DNA of 64,000 nucleotides, from positions 1 to 64,000 of the forward strand of contig JBAJFG010000149.1 of NCBI GenBank assembly GCA_037903475.1. Reading direction: 5' to 3'. The notes under the pieces were generated by a model. The model did not search any database, was not told where the DNA came from, and worked only from the letters and a program-made list of their open reading frames with translations. Shown here in pieces: positions 12,382-23,100 of the stretch (its first letter is position 1; each line of letters opens with the position of its first letter). This stretch comes from Ancylostoma caninum (lineage: Eukaryota; Nematoda; Chromadorea; Rhabditida; Ancylostomatidae). Position numbers and translations under genes: made by a program.

Positions 12382-13796
12382 CCCGGGTTATCATACTGCT
12401 CCTATAAACTATTATATGAACGGATCGGAACTAATTTCCTCATTCAACTGTACTTACAACCATCAAATAAGGAGACGTGGAAGAAGACTAGAATTGATAT
12501 GGAATAAATATCTAGAAATAGGAGGAAATACGTAGAATAAGTGAGGATTTAAATCAAGTTTGCGAATGAAGCATCCCTGGTAGTTGTTCTCAAAGAGGCC
12601 AGAATATGTACACGGTTTAGAAATCCAACATCAATTTCACAACAACCTTACATTTGCGAGTTCTAACTTCAAATTGACGGTGAGCGGGAAGAGAAAAACA
12701 AAGCAGAAAATTTTACTGCTCTGAAGACCACAATCCAGACGCGTACGTTAGAAAAACACCTAGAAACATTTGTTTCTGTGGTTTTCACGAATAGAACAGT
12801 TCATCAATAGTCTGAGGTGATTGAGATCATTTGAAAAGGCTCTAGATTGCTCTTCTAAACGTCCAAAACGACATGGGGACTAAAGTTGGTGCCTGTGTGA
12901 TAAGTGCCTGTAGACGATCGTTCTGTACCTACCATAGGGCGTAAGTAAAACGAGGAAAATCGAATGAAAGCCTAGGGAAAATTAATGGAAATAGAATTAA
13001 TCGCCAGACATCAATGGTCTAGTGTTTTGCACTTCTGAGTAGTTCGAGGGTTAGATTCGCTTTTTTTAATTCTTATAGTTTCTAAAGTAGAGTATTGAGG
13101 GGGCAGCAGCAAAATTAGCAATTCTTTAAGTACCCTTTCGTAACTGGATACGCAGTCTTTTTTTTCGTAGCTCCAACTTTGATGACGTTGCACGATGAAC
13201 AAGCTAGACCTCCTCGAGTTTCTTTTCACCTAATTACTTCAAGGAAATATCCAAGATCTATTCTTTTTTCATAGTTCAATTTTCTGTGTTGCTCGAGAAA
13301 GATCAAGCAACGACGTAAGACCGCCCCGGAGTTCTTAGCAGGCATTTCAGAGCTAAATGGGAGCACTAAGTATTCATCATCTCAATGGGAAACACGAATG
13401 GTGCACGTGTGCTGCTGCAAAGAACGGAAGCGGTGCACTCCAGAAGCACGTGCACAGTAGATTACTGACATATATCCATCGGTAATAAAAACGGGATTCA
13501 TAAGTAATAGGAGGGATCACTGTCAATAATATTTGAGCTTTGCACGATTAAGGTAGATCTTCACAATTTAGAAGTAATTTTCAATGGTGTTTTGCGAAAC
13601 TTCACGGACTTTCCAAAACCTCCTAAAAATTGACTTCCTGATTCAGTTGAAATTCATAGGAAGCAAGTGATACCTTGTTTGATTGTACGAATGTCACAAA
13701 AAAATCGAATTTTGTCTTCATTATTTGGCAAGAATCACAAACGATATCACATTATCAAACTTACCAGTGGCGGAACTCATGAAAGCTCTCAGGAAA
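12382..13796. other. Spacer between two hAT-like copies; no gene seen
   Basis: No recognisable coding sequence, RNA gene or repeat boundary was found in these ~1.4 kb. Confidence 0.4.
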
Positions 13797-13804
13797 ATTG
13801 TGAC

Positions 13805-15381
13805 CAGAGTTCGGCACAAGCTTAGCTCGAGCAGAAAAAATTACGAAGCCCCCTTTGACCTAGCCAAGAATCTACGAAGCCCCTAATGTAAACAGGCTAG
13901 AACAAGTTTTTGCGAAGGACCTTGGTTTTTTTTTGTTTTCAATGCAGATCGACATGTCCACACGAGTTACCAAGTGTTAACAAGTACATTGGCGGTGGCA
14001 CCGTCATATAATTATTGAATTTCCAGCTAAAATTTGAGAAGGTATGGAGATTTTGGAGGCCTCTGCCACTAATTTGATAGAGCAATATTTCTTGAATACA
14101 ACAGTGCGAATGAAATTGGAAATAATTGATTTTGGAAGAAGTCATTTGAAGAAATTGTGTGCAAGCGATGTTGAAGACTGTTTTTTAGCTATTTTTTTTC
14201 AGCTGCAACTGAATAAACTAGGCAACTTTATCACTCACTGGAACGAGCAGCCTCTCCTCTAGCTAACCGCTTCAGTACAATTGGAAATATTTGATTTTAG
14301 AGAAAGTTGTTTGACGAAAATTCTCTGGGCCGGTGCTGAACCCTAACTTTTAGGGTAAATTAAGGGTTTAGAGAATTCCTGAGCAATATCCCCTTTCAAA
14401 ATCAAATAATTCCAATTTCCTCTGGCAGTTGGCAGAAGAGTTGTAATCGAAATCTCACCACAAATTTTGAACAGGATCCATTCAGTACCAACGGTGCTGT
14501 GGGTACTGCGAGGTACTTTTTTACCTATAACTCCTAGCAAAATCAACTGAATCCAATTCATTTCTGGATTTAGATAGAGCATTTCCAGTTGCAGCTATGT
14601 GCCCATTTCCAGCCCTATCCGTACAGAACCTGTCCTTTTATGAGTGCTGACAGCAGTGCTGTAGGCAGAATTTTCACATGATGACCGGTCAAACTCGTTT
14701 CAAAATCAAACAATTCCAATTTCCTCTGGCAGTTGGTGCTAGAGTCGTACTCGTAATCTTACTACGAAGTTCGAGCAGGATCCGTTCAGTACCAACAGTG
14801 CTGCGAGTACTGTAAGTACTCTTTCAGGTGTAACTCCTACCAAAATCAATCCTCTTATATAAATCATGGTAGTGCAACATTGAATTAAATTATTTTTCAG
14901 AGTAAGATAGTACATTGTCATTTGCAGTCATGTACCAGTTTCCAGAAATATCCGTGCAGAACCTGTCCTTTTGCAAGCGCTGGAAGCAGTGCTTTTGGCA
15001 GAATTTTCGCATGTTAACCCTACAAACTCTTGCCAAGATCAATTGGATCTAATTTCCTACGACAGTAAGAGTAGTAGCATTTGTAGTCTTACTGTGAAAT
15101 TTGAGCAGGATCCGTTCAGTACCAACGATGCTGTGGTACGGCTGGGTACTTTTTTAAGTGTAATTTCTAAAACAAATATTGACTTTACTCTTATTTAAGT
15201 GAGAATTAATAGAATTAATGAAAGAAAAATTCTTAGGTTCAATCTTCGTTCTTTGCTCTTATTTCCAAAGAAGTGGATGATTATTCAACCAAGGTTCAAG
15301 TCCCAGGTACGAAGTCCCTTTTGCTGACCTCATCGCTTACGAAGCCCCGCTTGTCTTGAGTCAAGTCTTTGCCGAAGTCTG
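13805..15381 (-). mobile_element. Non-autonomous hAT-like transposon, copy B (inverted relative to copy A)
   Basis: The element is 1577 bp. It starts CAGAGTTCGGCA and ends TGCCGAAGTCTG, with its own perfect 8-bp target duplication ATTGTGAC at 13797-13804 and 15382-15389. Read on the minus strand it is homologous to copy A along its length. The internal tandem module is present three times, recognisable by AGGATCCGTTCAGTACCAAC-type sequence near 14473, 14777 and 15107 (spacing about 304 and 330), against two modules in copy A. That explains most of the length difference. No transposase frame is present. Confidence 0.9.
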
Positions 15382-15389
15382 ATTGTGAC

Positions 15390-17307
15390 CTACCCGCTTT
15401 TCCAAAGTAGATGATATTTACTGGCAGAAACGGATATATTTAATCGAAGGGACTTGTCCTCAGCAGCGATACTACGTACGATAAAGATAGCGTTCTATAT
15501 CGCATTTTTTGCAAGGAAGTTCGTCCAATTTGGAGCGGCAAGAAGAGTGCAATTTCCTGGAAACGTTGATGAATCCTACCACAGGGAAGGATGCCTTTTT
15601 CTATCCTGTCATTCATAACGATTGGATACGATCATCTACAGTTTACGGCGCTGATCTAGAATCGTTTCCCTATCTGCTGAGAATTCCTCTCCCCAATTTC
15701 AATACTTCTCACTGTAGCATCATCCCTGTGATGAGCAATTTCTTCATTTTTTTTGCCCTGATATTGGCATCATAATTTTACTCTTGTGCTGCTTTCGGGG
15801 TGTTTCTTGTCACCATCACCCTTAAGCAAACTAAATCGGACACTTTCGCGTGATATGGACGCTAGAAACTCATTTTAGGTGGGTGTTTTCAACTTAAAAT
15901 CAAAGTTCTATGTTTTGTAGTTCCGTGTCGATTCTTGTCCTTGGGAAAAACCGGATATTCACTTACTCGATGAGTATAATAAGCACAGTCATGAGTTTTT
16001 TATTTGCCTTGCCTAGGGAAACTAGGTATTAGAGATTCGTGAAATGACGCAATTCAATTTTTTTTCTTGCAAAGCCTACGCCCTCTTTCTTTTTAACTCA
16101 TGGTTTTTTTTTCTGGGTTCGGTGCTGTCTGTACAACGCTTGTTCTGCCGCATAATAAATAAAATAAACACATGGTCTACTAGATGAAGATTGTTGGGTG
16201 TTTTGCAGGTTTCCTACAAAGTACGACAGCTGACAAAGGAAAAAAAAAACAAAGGAAAGAGGGAAAAGCTGCAGGGCTAGCACATATCAGAAAAAACATT
16301 TGGTTGGTGCAGAAAAGTACAATAGGCCTATGTGAATGGAGTTACGCTTTGGCACTATTCAATTTTGCCACGGGATAATTGGAAAAATGCATAAGCGGTC
16401 GTATGACTGCTGCAAATTGTTTTACTCCGTATTTTTTATTGTATTTTTTACTATCGATTTACTACGTTCTGTCAACCCTATTTTCTTGAGATATGGCGGA
16501 AAAAACAGAAGGAGAGAAGAAGAGCGGTTTTCTGCCAGAGTCTAAAACGATAAGAAATGCCGTGGAGAAAATCTGCAACATCAAGAACGCATCCGACTCG
16601 AAGACTGTAACGCAAACACTATGTCGCACAGGGTGGCCCGGAAAATTTCAGAAAGGAAATGAGAGGGTTGAAAATAAGGAGAAATGAAACTCATCGGCAA
16701 TTTGAAGCTCAGAGCGACGAGCTGAATAATCTTCGGAGTTGGACCTCTAACAACTACAAGGGAAATTTTTGAAGAAAAATCACCGTCTGTTATTCGAGCC
16801 TTGTCTCCTTAGTTTTCCCCGTATATTGCGCTCTTGTCTAATATCCTATAAATCAATGGAGTAACCATGATAAAAACAGAGAAGGAGGGAAGAAAATGGA
16901 AGAAATAAACTGTCCATTTCATTCACATCTTTAGTTGAAGCAAAGGCAAAAGAAAATAACAACTTCCTCCGCGATTGCTAAGCGAGGAAGTAACACTTTT
17001 TTTATATTCCAATAGAAATATGTTGAAGTAACTCCAGCAGAGAAGCATGGACAGAAAATACCTCTGCGAGTCTTTACACAAGGCTGCGGACATTGCTGAT
17101 GATATGCTCTGGATGAAGCGATTCGGATGGCCTTAGCATATGGGCGCATGCATTTATGAGGAGCAAATTCAGTGGTCTTGCATTCCGGTACCAAAGATCC
17201 AAAATCGAAAAAGTCGTCCCTCCACCTATGATCTACTCGGAAAAAAGAGACCAGCGCCCTACGGGAACACATGCGTTCCATACGAGAACACATGGTTTCC
17301 AGGGATC
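15390..17307. other. Intergenic, no confident gene
   Basis: There is an open frame at 15509-15775 with a hydrophobic C-terminus, and a short frame MAEKTEGEKKSGFLPESKT starting at 16493. Neither has a supporting splice chain or a recognised family, and both are within the length range expected by chance here. Confidence 0.3.
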
Positions 17308-17326
17308 ATTTAAACACAGTGTCTCA

Positions 17327-18719
17327 GTTGAAGAACGACGTCAGCTGAATGGCTGACGTCGTTCTTCAACCAGATCATCGCAGAGGAGAAGACCCCTGTG
17401 GATTGGCAGAAGAGTACCACAATCCCGATCTGGAAGAGGAAAGGCAACCCTGCGGATTGCTCAAACTATCGGCCAATACGTCTACTGTCTCACAGTATGA
17501 AGATATTCGAACGCATCATCGACCGCCGAATACGCGACATCATCCGAGTTACCGCGAACCAGTGTGGATTCGTAGCCAACTGCGGAACTACGGATGCAAT
17601 TCATGCGGCTCGACTGATGATCGAGAAACATCGAGAGAAGCAGAAACCACTGCATCTAGCATTCCTCGATCTGGAGAAAGCCTTCGATCGCGTGCCACAT
17701 GAAGTCATCTGGTACGCGCTGTGGTGGCACGGCATTCCAGAGGAGCTCATCGAGTGGGTTAGGATTCTCTACGCGGACCCGAGGAGTCGAGTGCAGGCGG
17801 CGGCGGGCACGTCAGCGGAATTTCCCATCTCCGTAGGTGTACATCAAGGATCAGCCCTCTCACCGCTTCTCTTCATCGTCGTCATGGACGCTGTTACGAG
17901 AGACCTCCAGAGACCGATGCCATGGACTCTGCTGTACGCAGACGACGTCATGCTCGCATCTGAACAAAAGGAGGACCTTGAACGACAGACACAGGCCTGG
18001 AGCGAACGTCTAGCGCGGTTCGGTCTTCGGCTCAATGTCAAAAAGACTGAGTATATGACGACAGATATGAATGAGCCCGCCACCATTCAGGTTGACGGCA
18101 ATGATCTTCCGAAAACCGACTACTTCAAGTACCTCGGCTCAACACTCTCAGCCGATGGCAGCCTAGCCCATGAAGTCGTCAGTCGCGTCAACGCTGCATG
18201 GCTGAAGTGGCGCTCATTGACGGGAGTGCTGTGCGACAAGAACATCCCGGATCGCTTCAAGTCGAAGGTGTATCGAGCAGTTGTTAGACCCGTCGCACTG
18301 TATGGTGCAGAATGCTGGCCGGCCACCAAGGAAGTGGAACGCCGCCTGGGTGTAATGGAGATGAAGATGTTACGATGGATGGCTGGTATCACGCGTGTAG
18401 ACCGCATACGCAATGAAAAGATCCGAGAGCGGTTCGGCATCGCCACGATTGCTGACAAGCTCCGCGAAACCCGCATGAGATGGTACGGCCACGTACTGCG
18501 CGCCAACAAAGACACCGTCTGCAAAGTAGGCCTCGATCTCAAAGTACCAGGAAAGCGACCAAAAGGACGGCCGAAGCAACGGTGGCTTGACACACTGCAT
18601 GCGGATCTGAAGCATGTGGGCGCCCACCCAGACCAGGCTCACGATAGAGCTAAATGGCGTCAGAAGATCAGAAAAGCGGACCCCGCCAACGAACGGGACA
18701 AACGCTAAAGAAGAAGAAG
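17327..18719 (+). mobile_element. 5'-truncated RTE-clade non-LTR retrotransposon with 19-bp target duplication
   Basis: The insertion is flanked by a perfect 19-bp direct repeat ATTTAAACACAGTGTCTCA at 17308-17326 and 18720-18738. The 3' end follows the RT stop codon almost at once with an AAG repeat, typical of RTE elements with tiny 3' tails. The endonuclease domain is missing, as expected from 5' truncation during reverse transcription. The 5' junction starts with a 19-base segment (17327-17345) that is the exact reverse complement of 17352-17370, giving a 6-base-loop foldback at the truncation point. The perfect duplication and open RT frame indicate a recent insertion. Confidence 0.93.
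17350..18708 (+). CDS. RTE-type reverse transcriptase, N-terminally truncated, frame open
   Basis: The frame is open from the element's 5' truncation point (WLTSFFNQIIAEEKTPVDWQ...) to TAA 18706-18708; the first internal Met is at 17398. RT blocks are visible in order: SNYRPIRLLSHSMKIFERII, LHLAFLDLEKAFDRVPHEVI, HQGSALSPLLFIVVMDAVT, and the catalytic LLYADDVMLAS. These are followed by the C-terminal RMRWYGHVLR and GKRPKGRPKQRWLDTLHADL blocks characteristic of RTE elements. All RT catalytic motifs are intact, but the endonuclease is absent and there is no obvious start, so the copy is unlikely to be autonomous. There is no internal stop or frameshift. Confidence 0.92.
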   Translation, partial: WLTSFFNQIIAEEKTPVDWQKSTTIPIWKRKGNPADCSNYRPIRLLSHSMKIFERIIDRRIRDIIRVTANQCGFVANCGTTDAIHAARLMIEKHREKQKPLHLAFLDLEKAFDRVPHEVIWYALWWHGIPEELIEWVRILYADPRSRVQAAAGTSAEFPISVGVHQGSALSPLLFIVVMDAVTRDLQRPMPWTLLYADDVMLASEQKEDLERQTQAWSERLARFGLRLNVKKTEYMTTDMNEPATIQVDGNDLPKTDYFKYLGSTLSADGSLAHEVVSRVNAAWLKWRSLTGVLCDKNIPDRFKSKVYRAVVRPVALYGAECWPATKEVERRLGVMEMKMLRWMAGITRVDRIRNEKIRERFGIATIADKLRETRMRWYGHVLRANKDTVCKVGLDLKVPGKRPKGRPKQRWLDTLHADLKHVGAHPDQAHDRAKWRQKIRKADPANERDKR

Positions 18720-18942
18720 ATTTAAACACAGTGTCTCACCTCAGACTACATACGTGTTGGCAACGTCACCTGATAATATTTGGCTGAAAATCTCGGAATT
18801 CTGCGGTGAGACACCGACTTCAACTCCGTTTGTACTTCCAGCACCATTGCCTTCGAGAAGTCAGTGCTGCTAGGGATCCAAACAATGAACGAGGTTTTAG
18901 CCTCAATAATGTATTGGAACAAATCTAGGATGTGGGCATACC

Positions 18943-19229
18943 TGGAACGTACAGTGGACGTCAATGGCGGTGGCCCATCTGCGGCCTCGAGAAGTACGCC
19001 ACGCAACCGCACCGCGTGCGTCACCAAAGATGTTTTCTGCTGCTGTTATGCTATATCTAGCAGCTTTTCTACCCGATTTTCAGGATTTTTGACCAAAATC
19101 GGGAAAAAAGCGACTAGAAGTAGCATCCCGGCAGCAGACGACACTGATCTCGGCGCGCGCAGCGCGATCGCGTTGCGCCCTTCTCGAGGCCGCAGATGGG
19201 CTACCGCCATTGACATCCACTGCATTTCC
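18943..19229. mobile_element. Foldback/MITE element, almost a complete palindrome
   Basis: The left half (from about 18943) is reverse-complementary to the right half (to about 19229) with a small number of mismatches. Examples are GACGTCAATGGCGGTGGCCC with GGGCTACCGCCATTGACATC, and CCCGATTTTC with its complement at the centre (~19085). The element is GC-richer than its surroundings and has no coding capacity. The single-strand form would be one long hairpin. Boundaries are approximate; no target duplication was identified. Confidence 0.85.
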
Positions 19230-20118
19230 TCGAACGGCACCGTAGTTACCGCCTTCTAAATTAGCCTACTTTCATAATTTTATGAAATCATTGTGTTCTA
19301 TAGAATATAAATCATCTTTCGAATGGTGACAAGCCTAAGTAAACCATCCTCATTTGTACAGAAATGTTGAGTCTTTCTCAAACTTCGTTAATGTCATTCC
19401 TACAGAGGGACAGAATATCTGCAAGTGCTATAAATGCAGTAAAAGGTAGGATTTGAGCAAGTGTGCCAAGATTTTGGCAATTTAATAAATGAATGAATAA
19501 ATAAGTGAATAAATGTTTATCCATTCACGACCGCAGCATTTTTCTAGTTCCTCAAGCTGTATGAAGCTCTGATTTTCTTCTTTCTTTGATAATTTCCTTG
19601 ATTTGTAACATTGCTTACTTTCACCTTCTTGATCTCTAGGTGCTACTGACTAGGTACTCTAGATAACCCAAAACAAAACATGCTGAATCCCAAGAATGAG
19701 TCAAATCCTATAGCATGCGAGGAAAAGGCCTGGCTTAGCAGTGAAGAGCGTTGTCAAGAGTCCTACGTCGAGTCGAGAGTCAAAAGTCCTACGCACTTCG
19801 ACGTACATAGCAGATTCATTATGTGACTCTGTGGCCCCAAATAGGGCGCTCGGCCAGGATTCACAACTGCAATTTCGGATATAGTTCGCAAGAGACTGTA
19901 TTACGCGGAACAGTTTTCATAGCAATTGTACCATCGTATAACACTGCAACTCCTTAACTTTGTACGTCCTGATACCGTTAAATGAACGAGGAATCTCAAC
20001 AATTATTCTGACATATGCACACATTGAAAGAATGGTAATTCAATTGCAATCCCTAAGGAGAAGTACATGAAAGTCACGTTGCAAGAAACAGACGAAGATT
20101 TGAAACATACATTTCTAG
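19230..20118. other. No gene recognised; upstream of the thioredoxin-like gene
   Basis: No start codon plus signal-peptide exon was found here, although the downstream gene needs at least one more 5' exon. An AATAAATG-type low-complexity run lies near 19484-19515. Confidence 0.35.
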
Positions 20119-23100
20119 GGCTGGGACTTTGATGAGCCTTCGGGAGCGCCTGGAGCTGTCCCTCCGGAGTACTTTATTCAGACAACTTTCGTCCATCGCA
20201 GTGAAAACAGTGAGTTCATTTACATTTTACGCTGAGAGTAGCATATTCCGTTACATGCAAATAAAGCAGTGAATGAAGGAGATTTATCGAGGGTACTCAG
20301 TTTACGTCAGAAACTTTCTCAATTTTTTTCACTTCACTCCCAATGCTACTGGACTTTCTTTTACAGAACAACAAAAAGACTTCGCCAACTTGGTGCTCAC
20401 AAAACTCGGCGAGCTGCGACAGCGGCTGAAGCAACAAGCTCGCATGACGATTGACAATGAAGTGGTGAGCTTACAGCGCTTCTGGGGCTCGATATTGGAC
20501 ATAATCCACGCATTGCTCAGCCTTCCCTTCCCTGAATTCGGCTACTTTCATCCAGTTTTCCCTATTACTGTGTTTTTTTTTTCATTTGGAGTAGATTCTT
20601 CATCAAGCGATCTATAAAAAATCCTGGTAAGTTTTATCGTTGTATATTGTTGTTGCTCAGAAGTCGGGAGGTTGCCACAATATTTTAATCATTCGATCGG
20701 CGCATGCACGCACTCGAGAAACTTTTTTAAAAAAACTGAAAAAAAACCGAAAGTCGGGAGTGTTAGTTCATCACTAACATATTTTTCAAGATTGAACTGT
20801 CCTGTAGATGTACTTTTTTGCATGTTTTTCCGGATCGCCGTAGTATTTCTTGCGCTTTTTTGCCCACAAATTATTGTATTCTAGAAAGTTATCCCGGTCA
20901 TATCCATGTATTTCGAGGAAGAAGTTGATTAATTTCGGAGTTCCACTACCTTAATATAACACTTTCCCTCTAGCATCTAAGAATTTTCAGTAAGTTCATG
21001 ATCTAATATCGACCCACTGCTGCTCAATAAACATTTTAAAATTATGACCTAATGTTAAGAAGTGACTCGTTAGAGACTGGGCCTTGCATACACTGAGATA
21101 CTTCATGATTTACAATTACTTCTACAAAAATAGTAAATAAAGGATTAATACCCCTTAAGATTTCTTGCGTCGAAGACTCAGAGCACTACCGCTGTGGAGA
21201 CTACCAACCAGAGGGCAGCTATCATTACCTGGTGATCGAAGATTCGTGAGTAACATCTAGTGAAGCCACTTTTGGGAAAAAAACCCTAGAATTCTTAATT
21301 TTACCTCCATCACAGAGCGAAAGGAGCGGCAGTGTACTCTCTGGAACGGAAACTGAATGAGAAAAATCCAGGCGCGACAGAAATGGCTATTTTGGAGTGA
21401 GTTTTGTTACCCAAGAAGGGATACGCTAGGGTTACCTAAGATTACTTCTTATATTTGAATTTAGCGCGCTGTCACGCCACTCTCCACACTCTCTTACTCT
21501 CTATGCATCTCCAGAAGCAGACAAAGAGGTAGGGTTTGTGAGAGCGCTATCGGCCAAGGAACTGCAGACGATCAGCAAGCCGCCGCCGGTCGAGATGGAG
21601 CTATTCAGCCCTACAGAGCTGGATCTGATTGACACAGATTTGCTGGAATTTAGGTGCGATTCCTATGCAAAATCATGGCTAATCACATAAAATGAGGTAT
21701 TCTAGGAATGGAGAAGATTTGGATGCTGTGGAGCACAATTTGGTCTCCTATGCGAGCGAGAAGCAGTTCAACGACGCTCTGAATGCGAACAAAGAGCTCT
21801 TTGTGCTCTTCTGGAGTCATGGTACGTCATCAACAACTGACTAGGGCCTAAGTGCATCATTGGAAAGACGGGTAATCTCATGAGCATAAGTATGATTCCT
21901 TAGCAGTTGGGTATAGAAGACATAAAGCATAGGTAAACATATTGATGGGCTGCAGGTAAAAAATAAATTTGAGTACGTTGACACGTTTACCATGGTATTC
22001 TGGGTATTCTTAATGATGTTTCCGAACTTGAGATGCCACGAATTTGAAAAGAAAAGCCAACCTCTGAATAACATCCCATCACATGTTCACGAACATAAAA
22101 ACTTAAATTCTTTTAGTTTAGCTTGACCATTCTCTAACTATCGACGACTCCCAAAAATACAACTCACAATAATTGCAGTTCACACTGTAAGCCTACATGC
22201 GTTCAACTTATGGGCCAGAACATCGAAAAAAGCCAACTTCGGAAAGGGTGAGTGCCCCTTAACCACGCACTTCGTGGTTCATTTCATCACCATTGAAATG
22301 CGTAGGCTCTTATTGGCGGAAAATGGTTTCCATGTTGCAACCAGCACTGCATGTTACACTCTGGACCGAATAAAAATCGAATAATTTTGTCACTTCAATT
22401 ACCAATTCAGGAAACAATCTAAACATCCAGGTGTTTGAGATTGAGAAAGCTCTGAAGCCTTTCTTCTCTTCCGTACAGTACCGTATTAGCCACCAATGTT
22501 GGGACATTCGAATTTTCCATTTATTCGAAGTATTCGATACTCGAAAGCAAAAATGTACGATTTTGAATAATAAAAATGCGCCACCATTAGAGACCAATTC
22601 AGCCCCGTCTGAGGGAGGAGAAGAGCTTTAGGGTTTTCCTATACTAGAAATATCTGGATACTTGAATTGTTTCCTGAATTGGTAACTGAATCAACAAAAT
22701 TATTCTATTTTTATTCGGTCCAATGTATACTGCATATTAATGAAATAGTGCTGTGTAGAACTGAAGTTTCCTACACTTAATGCTTTCACACTGATTTTTT
22801 GAACTTGAAAATTTTTCCAATTTCACTGGCTTTTATCATTTTATCGAGTCGCCTTAGTTGCAAAGAAGATCACTGAGAAATATCACTCTCAGTGATCACA
22901 CAAACACTTCCCGCTTGTGATCTTTGCCTTCTAGAAGCCTCCCATTTAGATGTCATCTTGGCGCACGTTGAATGTCACAAGCATGCAGATTTCTGTCACG
23001 GACTGACTCGGAAGGACTTCCACACCGTTGTCGCATACCGGTGAGTTCATCATCATATCGCTTTCCTGAAGCCTCCTCCTCCGCCCATGAAAATGGGTTG

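Noticed and set aside
11037..15400. A single 4.3-kb foldback transposon with 1.2-1.6 kb arms
   Set aside because: Each arm has its own perfect 8-bp target duplication and its own CAG...CTG termini, so they are two separate insertions.
15509..15775. Possible last exon of a gene encoding a GPI-anchored or membrane-tailed protein
   Set aside because: It begins at a TTG, its only support is a weak acceptor, and it has no upstream exon or recognised family. Frames of this length are common by chance in this window.
16931..17293. 120-aa minus-strand frame just upstream of the RTE insertion
   Set aside because: Cysteine-rich and long for chance, but with no start context, splice support or recognised family.
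17349..17702. Separate 117-aa protein overlapping the RTE reverse transcriptase
   Set aside because: It is an out-of-frame shadow of the RT sequence; the correct frame reads LTSFFNQIIAEEKTPVDWQ.
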